Assembly: GCA_950295325.1 (NCBI GenBank)
Contig: OX485808.1
Span: 22,650,527-22,714,526, forward strand
Direction: 5' to 3'
Source of the DNA: Polytrichum commune
Lineage: Eukaryota > Streptophyta > Polytrichopsida > Polytrichales > Polytrichaceae
Length of the DNA stretch: 64,000 nucleotides
Position numbers and translations under genes: made by a program. Of the stretch, positions 47,001 through 57,644 are shown in pieces. Position 1 is the stretch's first letter. Each line of letters begins with the position of its first letter. The notes beneath the pieces are model-generated. The model worked only from the letters and a program-made list of their open reading frames with translations. It was not told where the DNA came from and did no database searches.

Positions 47001-47628
47001 CCGACAATACCAAACCCAAACCTATAACCTTGAAAAATATCGTCACACGATATCCAAGTTTCAAAATGTAGCTGTAAGGCACAGAGACTCTCAGAAGGAA
47101 AAAGGTTCAGAGACTTACGCTATCCTTCTTGGCAAGATGTTCACCCGCTTGCATGCGGAGCTTCTCCACGGTCATAAACCCCATCATCAGGCCCGTCCTG
47201 CTAAACGAGTCCAGGAAATTAGGCAGCCCGCATGATGGCGGCAAGAAATTCCGAACCATCATATCCAAGCACTCAGGAACAAAGCTGCCATTTGCAGTCG
47301 ACAAATTCACAACGATAGCCAGAAGCGCCTCCACCACCTCTACACTGTAACCCCACACGCTCATTCCCAGCAAGTAGCTTAACAAACCCTGGTGCGCTCT
47401 CTCGTCCATGTAAGACACCGTCTGCGATAACGCCATAAGACGAATCGAAAGAGCAGGGGCGCTAGCAGGATCATTCAGCCTAGGGTCCCGCAGGTCATTC
47501 AATAGCTTGTTGTAATGCCCCCTGTCTCCACCGCTCGTTACCGACGTGAGCGCTTTTATCACCCACGACCTCGCCACCGCTATCAAATCCTCGTCCGTCA
47601 CCTCCTCGTCTCCAAGTGCGAGACCCAT
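44037..47628 (-). CDS. RRN3: RNA polymerase I-specific transcription initiation factor RRN3 (TIF-IA)
   Basis: Two exons on the minus strand: 47628-47119 (170 codons, donor GTAAGT) and 45665-44037 (acceptor GTGCAG), giving 712 residues, somewhat longer than typical plant RRN3. RRN3 binds polymerase I and brings it to the rDNA promoter in the nucleolus; its activity follows growth signals. Matches: MDERAHQGLLSYLLGMSVWG in exon 1; YVENLLRLESSSLGG and RLVEIDVEIRWEDIV at the start of exon 2; the hallmark KFTQFLLFYMCSLSP near 366-380 followed by TRMSAAAYLASYLARANYLP; and FFPFDPYLLRQSDRFIRPYF near 558-578. An acidic stretch (DLSEEDEDF) and a disordered tail follow. Exon 2 has an acidic insertion (DDDDEAG) that is also seen, in different lengths, in relatives. 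The 1.45-kb intron holds no further exon that I can see. No lesion found. Confidence 0.95.
45666..47118 (-). other. RRN3 intron
   Basis: A 1453-bp intron. It contains a related short repeat of the exon-1 end (gatgttcagccgcttgcatg at about 46831, compare 47138), probably a local duplication. No transposon ends seen. Confidence 0.5.
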
Positions 47629-47700
47629 GGTAATAATCTACCACCTACAACGAACAAGTTTACGAGAACGTTAATCGCACATGCCTACTTTGCACCATCA

Positions 47701-47780
47701 CCAAAACTTCGCGAAAAGAAGCTCCGAGAACGAAGAGCCACCAAAACCTCGCGAAAAGAAGCTCCGAGAACAAAGAGCCT
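47701..47780. repeat. 40-bp tandem duplication in the RRN3 5' region
   Basis: Two adjacent 40-bp units beginning ccaaaac-tcgcgaaaagaa match at about 37 of 40 positions. They lie 70-150 bp upstream of the start codon, in the leader or promoter. Confidence 0.85.
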
Positions 47781-47812
47781 CCTCGCTGAAGAGAGGGGAC
47801 TCAAACCACTTG

Positions 47813-47838
47813 TAGGGTTTGCCCTAACCCTAACCCTA
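47813..47838 (-). promoter_or_regulatory. Telo-box cluster upstream of RRN3
   Basis: The plus strand reads tagggttt then gccctaaccctaaccctagg; on the minus strand this gives one AAACCCTA box and TTAGGG-like units about 190 bp before the ATG. This fits regulation shared with ribosome genes. Function is inferred. Confidence 0.45.
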
Positions 47839-47860
47839 GGGGCAGACAGCAGCCGCCTCT

Positions 47861-48322
47861 CCTCGGCACTAGGCGCTCCTCGTTTTCGAGGATGTGCCTG
47901 CTGCCCGACAGCACCCCTGCCCGCCCAGGTCAGTTAACAAAAACTCTGCCACCCGAAAATCGCTGCCCAGCTCACCAAACCCTGCCCGAAAATATCCGCC
48001 CTGATAACATATGAAAATTAATGAAACATCAAAGCCTAATGGACGGTGAATACTTTGTGGTGTTCATTCTTTGCCACACTACCGGTTCTTCCCAATCATA
48101 GGTGTGTGGCAAAGAATGAACACCACAAAGTGTTCACCGTCCATTAGGCTTTGATGTTTCATTAATTTTCATATGTTATTAGGGCGGATATTTTCGGGCA
48201 GGGTTTGGTGAGCTAGGCAGCGATTTTCGGGTGGCAGAGTTTTTGTTAACTGACCTGGGCGGGCATGGGTGTTGTCGGGCAGCATGCACATCCTCGAAAA
48301 TGAGGAGCGCCTAGTGCCGAGG
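47861..48322. repeat. Near-perfect long inverted repeat, 219-bp arms
   Basis: Arms 47861-48079 and 48104-48322 are inverted copies with about seven differences (roughly 97 percent identity), separated by a 24-bp loop (taccggttcttcccaatcat...). It lies about 230 bp upstream of the RRN3 start. Arms contain gcccgccc and ccacccgaaaatcgctgcc motifs, related to GC-rich text just outside (48361-48420). No protein is encoded. A transcript would fold into a very long hairpin. No clean target duplication found. Confidence 0.9.
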
Positions 48323-51059
48323 CGGGGCGGGGGGGCTGGGCAGATGTGATCTAGCCCTTGCCCTCAAAATGGGGCCTCCGCCTCTGCCCCGTACCTGCCC
48401 GCCTGCCCTGCCTCGTGGAGAGCACTGGAGCAGAGTTTCCAAGTCCAACCGGGGACACGTTAACATCTTCCGGGATTTCTTTATTAATTTGAGATTTTTT
48501 TTAAACTTGAAAAAATGATAGGTAACTTTCTTAAAGTCTTGAATTTCAACCGGTTATTTCTCAAACTCAATCAAATCATTTTTAAACCATATGTTGCTCA
48601 CATTCACCTCACCTTCAAGGTCCAAAAGCCAATATATATGTCCACTTTCACTTTCACTTTCACTTAGTAAATAAGTATTTTATTGGAATTCTATTTCCAT
48701 AATGCATTGTTCATTAGACTCTTAACCCTTGATTGGTCAAGGACTTTCTTGAATTATTAGTTTGATGAAGAACCATTACTTCTTGTTTTAATTTCTTTAC
48801 TCTTTGCTATAAGCAAGGTTATTACCACATTATTGATGATTCAATTTGCATGATTTGTTGTGTTTCATTGGAATTATGAGGGTTTAGGGTCTAACATTTA
48901 TAACCTATAGCCCATCCTTATAGCCCATGTGATAGGAAATTTTGAGATGAATATAGATATACCGAGCATATTATTCCAAGAAGTTTGTTTAGGGTGGATA
49001 AATACTTTATTTCTCAATAAAAATTACAACAACAACAACAACAACATGATGTAACTCCAAATTATAACCCAACACTAATAGGACTATTTGGTATAACTTC
49101 AAGAGTAAATGGCTTCAATGTAATATTTACTAAAATAGAATACATTAAATTAACATTAAAACCAATTCTATAACCGTATGCCTAGGATAATAACTCGTTA
49201 AATCTATGTGAATGAGGAGATTTGTGGATTTACAACAAACTGTCTCAAAGTGATGGACACATATTTATAATCTACTTATAATTACATAAATTTCAACCAG
49301 TAGAGATGTGTCATATTCAACTCTTGGTTTTTTGGTTTCTTAGAAAAACCAACTCAAAATCGCAACTTACATTTGGAAAGTTCATGAACACATACTCCCC
49401 ACGACAAGGGTTAAGGAGAGCAACTATATCATCAGCAAACTAGCAAAGCTTTTGGTCACATGTTCCTTGATATTACCAAGCGGTTGGTAGTCGCAAGAAT
49501 GCTATGTCCTAGTACCATCTTGCACGTGTGGTCAACTCTAGCTAGGTGTCCAATCAAGGCTGGATGTTGGCTTGTTTTAAAGATAACTTTGCATCAACAG
49601 TCACATGCAACTTGACTTCACACTTGAAGAGTGAGATACTAGCACCATATTTGACAAGTTTGGATCGGCTACCAAACTTTGCCCCGTTTCAAATACCACC
49701 CCTAGGTCTCTTCTCACATGACAATGCCAATAAAAATAGATTAGAACCAAGCATTGGTCACAGTTAACTCTCTCCCTTACAAGAATTGGAAAATGTGCCA
49801 TGATCGACGTTTTTCTTTGTTTGCAATTTTCAATTTCTTACCCCACCCTTGAAGGTGGCCCCTTCATTGAACTCGTGAAATGTATTATGAGGACCAAAAG
49901 GAAACTTCAAAGTCCATTCGTTGAAATGAAACAAAGTCAACACCTCGACACCCTTTATGAGGCCTTATTCATTTTCGGTGCCCGTACTTGTACATTATTG
50001 GGATTTGTTGTGGTCTTGGTACTTCTAGATTGTGTAGAATAGTCATACGCACTATGGAACACACGAATCAAAGTGTTGCTTTCTCCTCATCGATTTGCAT
50101 ATCATCCAATCAAATTTCATACTAAAAACGCCAACATAAGTGGTAGAAAAACATAAAATGGTGAATGACCACTACCAGTGCACTAGACTAGGAGAAGAAA
50201 AGTTCTTGTGTGGACCCAAAACGGCTAATTCTAACATAACAACAACAAGCATCCATGATAGTAGGACCTCACCTTGTGATTCCACCAATCAAACACAAGC
50301 ATGTCTAAGTTTTCAACCTCTTGTTTTGTTAATGCCATGCATGCATTTCACTACTGTGCATAGCCACACGTGTCACAAACACTTGAGTTGTCCATAGACC
50401 TTTACTTCCCAAGCAACCCATGTTGGGTTGATGGATGGTTTCTTCCCTACATATTAGCCCCATCTAACTTGTTTATCCACAGCAAATAAATAAATTAATA
50501 ACTATAATTATCAAGCCAACCTATATATCTACCCATAGATACGCGAGCCATGCAATTTCGGGATGATTGAAATGCAATAAAAAAATGTCAAAGTGGGAAG
50601 TGGTCATGTTTTTGTTGTGTTGGGATCTCATGTGAGGGTGTTGACTCCGATCAATGGTCACTACTCCAATGCAAACACCAACAACACCAATGAACACCGA
50701 TGACATAATATTGAATACGAGAATATTCTATGGAATAATGTCAATCCCACAAAACACTATTATGGATTTGAATAATGTTATGGGTGTTTATTTTGGTTAA
50801 AAATAATTATTTGATGGTCATGTAAAAATGGCCTTTGTGCTCACATCGATTGTTTAGTTAACATTCGAGAACTCTCTAATTTTTGAGGAATTCTTTGCAT
50901 TCAAATGGTTAGAAATATGCGACAATTTACACACTTCAAATGCAAGGTGGCTAGGTTTTTGTGGTTTGCACATTTTATGTTGAGAATGTGTGGAGGTGAT
51001 CAATTTTTGAGTTGTTCCCTTCTAGAGTATCACACAATGTAATGTAATATAACTAGAAT
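48323..51059. other. Intergenic; one dispersed repeat, no gene seen
   Basis: About 48430-48610 is one of three related blocks (others 38990-39150 and 56470-56780) marked by caaccgg-tatttctcaaactc and tttctttattaatttgag. A lone ggagttac-family half-site lies near 49066-49110 (gtaactccaaattataaccc). No gene supported. Confidence 0.4.
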
Positions 51060-51878
51060 TGTTAAGGAATATTCTAACTACATGTGCCAATGTGTAAGCA
51101 GAGCAAGATGAGAGCTAGACAACTCTCAGTTGAAGATGAATGGATAGGAGTAAGACAACTCCAGATTGACAACATGTGCACTGGAGTTAGACAGCTCCGC
51201 ATTTAGTGCATTGGAACTAGACCATTCCAATTGAGAACATGTGCACGTGAGTTAGACAACTCTCGATGAGGTGCACAGGAGTTAGACCACTCCATATTTG
51301 GAAAGATGAATGTTATTCATTGGAGTTAGACAACTCTCAATGAATAGATAAAGCTAGTTGGAATTAGACAGTTCCAACTAGAAGATTGAATGAATGAATT
51401 AGTTGGAATTAGATAGTTCCAACTGGTATAAATGATGGATGTATTTAGTTGGAATTAGACAGTTCCAACTAGAAAAAAGAATGGATGAATCCAATTGGAA
51501 TTAGACAGTTCCAATTGGAAGAATGGAATTGAGATAAGAGATGAAAGAAGGTTCTAGAAGAACCAAAGATAGAAGATTCATAGTAGAATTAGAAGATAGA
51601 GCTATGAATAGAATACTTTTACTATATGTAAAGATAGAAAGTAAAAGTAGTGCCTTTGGCATAAGAGGAAGCTCGGGGGAGGAGAGAGGGGGTTTTTTTT
51701 TTGGATTGTTAGCTCTCTCTCCTATGGTCGGGTGGTAGAGCTTCTTTGACCAAAACTTATTTGGTCTCGGATTGTACTTAGAGATTTGTACAAAGAAATA
51801 AATTGTGTTTAGTTCAATTCTTTACTTTGAGATATTGTTGTCGTGAAACAATTACCAACCGGTGAGAGGTTCGTAACA
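51060..51878 (+). repeat. LTR-like repeat, copy 1, with hairpin chain
   Basis: It begins TGTTAAGGAAT and ends GGTTCGTAACA, so the ends are TGTTA...TAACA as in LTRs. An AATAAA lies at about 51799. It is a diverged direct copy of 55339-56003. The first 460 bp hold the hairpin chain; the rest (gctcgggggaggagagag, cctatggtcgggtggt, ccggtgagaggtt) is shared. No primer-binding site or flanking target duplication was found, so a solo or relic LTR is the cautious reading. Confidence 0.6.
51110..51518 (+). repeat. Array of eleven small hairpins with shared TAGAC loop
   Basis: Inverted units with TAGAC-type loops occur at 51110-51127, 51147-51162, 51183-51198, 51211-51230, 51249-51264, 51278-51293, 51316-51346, 51354-51380, 51401-51424, 51446-51471 and 51491-51518. 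Stems vary (GAGAG, GGAGT, TTGGAA, ATTCATTGGAGTT, CTAGTTGGAA, CCAATTGGAA) yet each pairs with its own partner. Linkers vary in length. Three more hairpins without this loop follow (ggttctagaagaacc at 51550; attcatag/ctatgaat; cttttact/agtaaaag). Confidence 0.85.
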
Positions 51879-54800
51879 CACAAGCATTTTGCTCATTTTA
51901 CAAGTGAATTTAAGTGATTAAATGTCTATCTCTAGGAGATAACACATGGCAATTTCTTGTGCATCCCTTCCTTTGATTGTTATAATCTACATATCCAAAG
52001 GGCTATCTAAGCCCAATTGTTGCTTTGATATAGCTCATCTTCCATTTTTCAAGATCCCACTGGTAAATCCCATTTTAACCTCCAAATTTGTCCATGAAAA
52101 TTGCACGTCCAACATTGAGTGAAATGCACTCAAAACAACCTTCTCATAGCCTTGGGGTGTTAGGGGTTCAAAGGACAACAACAACCATATGGTGTTTGGA
52201 AGTGTACCTATTTTATTTTTGATGTTATAACCAAAAATTACTCATTTCCAACAAATACTTCAGATGTAGATTTGCTAGGTCCACTGATCCTATGGTTCCC
52301 AAGAAGTTACCACTCTCACTTTACATGCCCTCAAGTGAAAACAACCAAACTCGGGACTAAACTCCAGTGATGAGGCCAAGAATAGGAGGAAAATCCTTTG
52401 AGCACGTGTTTAACGTACATGTGCATGATTCGATTTCTAATCTTAAATATACACCTTCATTTGAGTGTGAATCAATGAACATACACCAAAAAGACACGTG
52501 TTGGATTGAGATTGGACTACATGCTCAAAATGTGTTAACTATTATAGAAGCAATAGTCAACATAATTGGGGGGGGGGGGACCTACGTGATCATTTAATGA
52601 GAAAGAAAATCTTCACTTTGACATTGAATAGGATATTCGTAAGAGGTCTAAAATTTACGATGAAAGTGGCTATAGGCACAATTTGGATTTTGCTTTACCA
52701 CTTTGCATTTCACATCCTACATGGAGTGGGTGCAAAGAGAAAAAATATATGTTTAAGACCCGCTTACCCTATTTGCAGATCCTAAAATTTGAGGCAAGCT
52801 ATATAAGAATAGAACTACATAGGAAACTCAAGACATTTTGTTGCATTTCAACCTCTATCTGACCTTTTAAGAATAATTGTATTCGAACTTGGAGTCTTTG
52901 AGCTCGAGGAGTGCTTCCCACTTCAATGACATCCGTTTACCAACTTGTAGTGGAAGTATGCCAATTTTTGAACGCTACATTGCTTATCCCAATTAGTGTG
53001 TGTTACTATTTGGAGTTACACTATGCAATAACATCTTATTTAGGAGATCAAATTTCACTAACGAAAATTCAATAGGTTGTTCAAACATTATAGAGCAAAA
53101 ATCATTTTACTTTGTAAAATAGTACATTTTCCTAAAATAGTTTTAGCACTGCATAACTCCGAATAATAACACACACGAATTGGGATAATCAGTGTAACAT
53201 GAGATCGAGATAGCCAAGTCGAAATCTACACACTTAACTTTTAAAGTTCACATTGATCTCTTCAATCCATCACTCAAGTTCGATGCAAGCTCGGTGGCAT
53301 CTTTTAATAGCATGCATTTGAATACTCGACAAATCCAAACCTATGTTCGGGGAAAACCGACGGCTAGTTCATTATCAGCCGATGGATTTCTCCTCGTGGC
53401 CGGTCCAAATTTCCAACCATCGGATGGCAATCCGACTGTAATTTCAATCCTCCGGCAATTAGCCGATGGACCAGAAAATGTCCCGGAAATGTAGCCGATT
53501 CTTCTTGTGAGTTACTGGATTTCAACCGGAAGCATCCATAGCACTATTTGTCTGGGGCATCTAATGATGCACTTGAGGAAGTACCCTAAACCTTCAACTT
53601 TTTGAATTATGCAACCTTTCCATGACCAAATCCAATTGCTTCTATGAAGAATTGGGGGACCCTTGGCCTTCAAGCGGTGAAGGCATTGCTAGGTTCAATT
53701 CCTGCCAAGGATATTAACTCTTCAAATTTAAAGTTTTGAGCATGCCTTTCTTTTCACTTATCCAAGATTTTGTACTAAGAAATGATTTCTAATAACTTTT
53801 CATACATTTTTTAAACAATTAGTGCTGATATGAATTTCATTTAATCGAATATTGGCCAATGAAAATATGAAAATATAGGCAATTGGCCAATTGATTTTAC
53901 AAAAGACCGGCTCTTGCCGATGTAAATTGGAAAAAAATCCGACCCTTCGTAGCAACTACCGGCAATTAGCCACTAAGGCTTCCAAAACTTCCCAAACTCC
54001 GATCCAAACACTCAAACCAGGTCAACATAATGAAACCGATATATTTTTAGTGAATTGTAAGTTCGTGCCCTTTCAATGGTTGCGATTGATCCTCTGACCG
54101 AAGAGTGGATTGAAAATGTAATCGATATATTCCAAGGTAAGTGGAACTAAACCCAGATGATTGAATAATCTTATGGATAAGATTCAGAAATAAATTATGT
54201 ATGAATCTCATTAAAGTTTGACATAGCCATTATACCACAAGCGAAATGGAAACATGTTAATGCCTTTTGACCTCCCTTAGGGTTTGATATTGATTTGTGA
54301 TTAGATTTGAGTGTTGATTGTAAATGATACATGCAACATAATTATTGCTGCTAATATAAATGGAACTTAACACATAAGATTGTCAACAAGGTTCTTCACT
54401 CTTGAACTTCTGCCAACTTTAAGTCAAGTGAGAGATAAAAGCTACACCGGTTATGATATCTAGTTTCACATGCATTATTTATAGTGTCACTTCAACTATT
54501 TTGAAGTGTATGATAGGTTACACTAATAATCAACAACTTCCCTATTAGTGTCACCTTGTGACACTTGACGTTCGAAGGCGCTGACTAATATCTTGGCACG
54601 AGAATGCTCAATTGTGTTATGAGGTGTATATGCCTATGTTACACAATGGTTTACAAGTTGACTAAAGTGTATACAAATGACACTTGGCCTTAGTGTATTT
54701 GAGAATATCTTCCTCTTGCATACTAAAATGTAAAAACATTCAACTTGTCATTAATATGCTCAATAATATCTTCTTGCATACTAAGAAACAAAACTATCAT

Positions 54801-55338
54801 CTCAAGTATCTCAACGGGTTGCACTAAATGTCACGATGTAGATACTTTTTCACTTGAAGAAGTTATTTATGTTGATGAATGGAATTACATTCGCAATTAG
54901 CGGGCATGACACTTTGAGACCTCTAGGCATCTAGTTTAGGCCTTCGCAAATAGTGTACATGACACTAAATACCATAAACAATGTCGTGCCCCAAAACTCA
55001 GTCAAAATTTAGTCTCAAAGTGTATTGTAATTGTTGTTCGTTTTTCAAATCATTTGGGAGTCAATTCAACAAGGTCTGCAATGTCTAATAGCCTCCCCAC
55101 ACCTACTGGTGGCGAGGCCAGTCGACGACTCCCACCAGCAGGGTTGAGCTTTTAAAGAGCTTTACAACAATGGCAGTTGTAATGTAACTACACCTAGTTG
55201 TCATCCTACGACGACGAGGCGTCCTCAACGACGAGGCTAATTGACAATGTGATATCTAATGTATACCATGATGACGAGGTTGGGTTTATGGACATCTAGT
55301 CATCGATGGTAGTGTCATTATAAGGTAACTACCAATAT
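51879..55338. other. Region between the two LTR-like copies; no gag or pol seen
   Basis: Frames are short and none resembles a retroelement protein. It contains a TA-target MITE (52978-53194) and a block (about 52440-52760) that is a diverged direct copy of 62310-62640. If the flanking copies are a true LTR pair, the element is non-autonomous or thoroughly decayed. Confidence 0.4.
52978..53194. mobile_element. TA-target MITE, GGAGTTAC family, 217 bp
   Basis: Ends CATTGCTTATCCCAATTAG and, inverted, CACTGATTATCCCAATTCG; TA on both sides (52976-52977, 53195-53196). Same interior as 25426-25641. Confidence 0.8.
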
Positions 55339-56003
55339 TGATGGAGGATGGAATATTCTAACCACATGTGCCAATGTGTAAGCAGAGGATGATGGGAGCT
55401 AGACAACTCCTAGTTGAAGATGGATGGATTGGAGTTAGACAACTCCAAATTGACAACATGTGCACTGGGGTTAGACAGCTCCGCATATAGTGCATTGGAA
55501 TTAGACCATTCCATATTGAGAACATGTGCACATGAGTTAAACAACTCTCGATGAGGTGCACTGGAGTTGGACCACTCCAAAATTGGAAAGATGAATGGTA
55601 TTCATTGGAGTTAGACAACTCTTAATGAATAGATAGATCTAGTTGGAATTAGACAATTCCAACTAGAAGAATGGATGAATCCAATTGGAATTAGACAGTT
55701 CCAATTGGAAGAATGAGATTGCGATAAGAGATGGAAGAAAGTTCTAGAAGAACCAAAGAAAGAAGATTCATAGTAGAACTAAAAGATAGAGCTATGAATA
55801 TGATACTTTTACTATATGTAAAGATAGAAAGTAAAAGTAGTGCTTCGGCATAAGAAGAAGCTCGGGGGAGGAGAGAGCACCTTTTGTCTCTCTCCTATGG
55901 TCGGGTGGTTGAGCTTAAACCAAGACCTACTTGGTCTATGATTGTTTTGATTGATACGTGTTAGTGTGGAAGTTGGTGATAAACCGGTGAGAGGTTTGTT
56001 ACA
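55339..56003 (+). repeat. LTR-like repeat, copy 2, with hairpin chain
   Basis: Begins TGATGGAGGATGG and ends GGTTTGTTACA. It aligns with copy 1 throughout but lacks two of the central hairpins and about 100 bp near the 3' side. Nine TAGAC-type hairpins lie at 55393-55710. Several stem differences from copy 1 keep the pairing. Confidence 0.6.
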
Positions 56004-56206
56004 ACAGTGATTGGTCGCATTGGTCCTGCCACTTGCACGTTCGCTGATGCGCAATGTAACTCACCATTGTTGGATAATTTCAAGCGAAATAATTCCGCAC
56101 TACTAGATAATTTCGAGCGAGATAATTCACTACGTTTTCACCTTCGCAATGAGCGAGTTTACATATAGGCCACAAATTCATATCTCTCTATAACTACACT
56201 AAATAT

Positions 56207-56405
56207 GATATTTAGGCAAAGCTTACTATTTGGAATTACACAATGCTATATTTATTTATTGTACATCTCATATTTGATCAACAAATGTTAAATTGGTAGT
56301 TTGGACATTATAAAACATTGACATTTTTACTTGGTAAAAACTTATTTCATTAGTAATAGGATATAGCACCGTGTAAATCCAAATAGTAAGTCACACTAAA
56401 TATCA
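56207..56405. mobile_element. Decayed TA-target MITE related to both TA families
   Basis: Arms ttactatttggaattacaca...tgctata and, inverted, ttactatttggatttacacg...tgctata surround a short AT-rich loop; the outer text (cactaaatat) resembles the CACTAA family. Ends are approximate. Confidence 0.5.
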
Positions 56406-56559
56406 AATTTTGACTAATTGTCCATGGAGATTTTTTTGGGCATAATTGGTTAAAATTCTATTCTTTCCAAGTCCTATTGGTTACATGTTGCGTGAACTTT
56501 TGGGGTTTTCTTTATTAATTTGAGGTATATTCTCTATATTCCTTTAGAACACTTGATAA

Positions 56560-56780
56560 GTTTTGTGAGGTCTTGTTCAACCAGGTTATTTCTCAAACTC
56601 ACCGGTTCATCTTTGTAACTTAAGGTACAAAAGTCTCGTGAAGTCTCGAACTTCAACCGGGTCATTTCTCAAACTCACTGGTGCATCTTTGTAACTTTAG
56701 GTACCAAATTCTCCTGCAGTCTCAAACTACAACCGAATTAATTCTCAAAATCAAGCAGTTCATGTGGAAGTAACCGCCAA
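56560..56780. repeat. About 74-bp tandem repeat, three diverged units
   Basis: Units marked by caaccggg-tatttctcaaactc then gttcatctttgtaactt repeat three times. The same text occurs once at 39105-39150 and once near 48540-48580. An adjacent fold-back lies at about 56785-56872 (gcccacac arms). Confidence 0.55.
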
Positions 56781-57644
56781 TTCTCCCCAGTTCTTGCCCA
56801 CACTTACTAGCGGCAGTGAATGGAGTTCGCCCGTTCACTGCTGCCCACCACCAGTATGTGTGGGCGGCCTATAAGTCACTGGATACAAACACACTTACAC
56901 CCATCCAAGGCTAGGGATATGTGGTGTCTATGTGCATAAACTCATCCATTGGGAAGGTGAAAATGTAGCTTGAAAAATGATAGAAGTCATTGACTCCAGA
57001 AGTAGCATCAAGAACCCAGATAAGTCAAGTGGGATTCAATTGGAATGAATTGGCCCTCAACCTGGAGGGACTTGTTTTTTCCTAGAACCCCTTCATCCAT
57101 GATGAATGAGTCTACATAAAAACATCACACCACAAACCCACAGCCTCATTCAACCTCGAAACACTGAGATATCAGGTTTACAGCCAATTCCTCACATTGC
57201 TGAATTTCAAAGTGATTGTTTACATTACCGAGTTCTGAAAGATAACTATACATCCACCCTGTTGCTCCATGAACATCAAATTGAGACTCAGTGCAAAGAG
57301 ACCCTCAATTCCGAAGTCCAAGTTCTTCATTTTTTGCAATAACTGGAGGATCATGGAGCCTCTCAAGGAGTCAGGGTTATTGAATAAGGAATCCATAAAT
57401 ATCTTCCATCCGTATAATCAACAGAATGTTGACTTAGAAACTGATGTGCCCATTTACCTGCAGTGCAATTACTAACCTATTTTAAAGAATGGTGTAGAAG
57501 AACTGAACATTACTCAGTCATTGCTAATGAGTGGAGTTGAGTGATTATGCCTCTCTTGCTAAGTGTAAAGCCACAACTCTGCCACAATTTCACATAACTT
57601 GGTCAAAACTTGTTAAAATCTTGCCCCTAATCTTTCCAAGCTCG

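Noticed and set aside
47515-47937. 140-codon plus-strand frame upstream of RRN3
   Set aside because: It overlaps RRN3 exon 1, the tandem duplication and the inverted repeat; the protein text is low-complexity and unsupported.
47861-48322. Classical microRNA gene
   Set aside because: The arms are far too long and too perfect for a mature MIR gene; a young inverted duplication or fold-back element fits better.
55358-55618. Repetitive 86-codon minus-strand frame
   Set aside because: Translation of the hairpin chain; no independent evidence for a protein.
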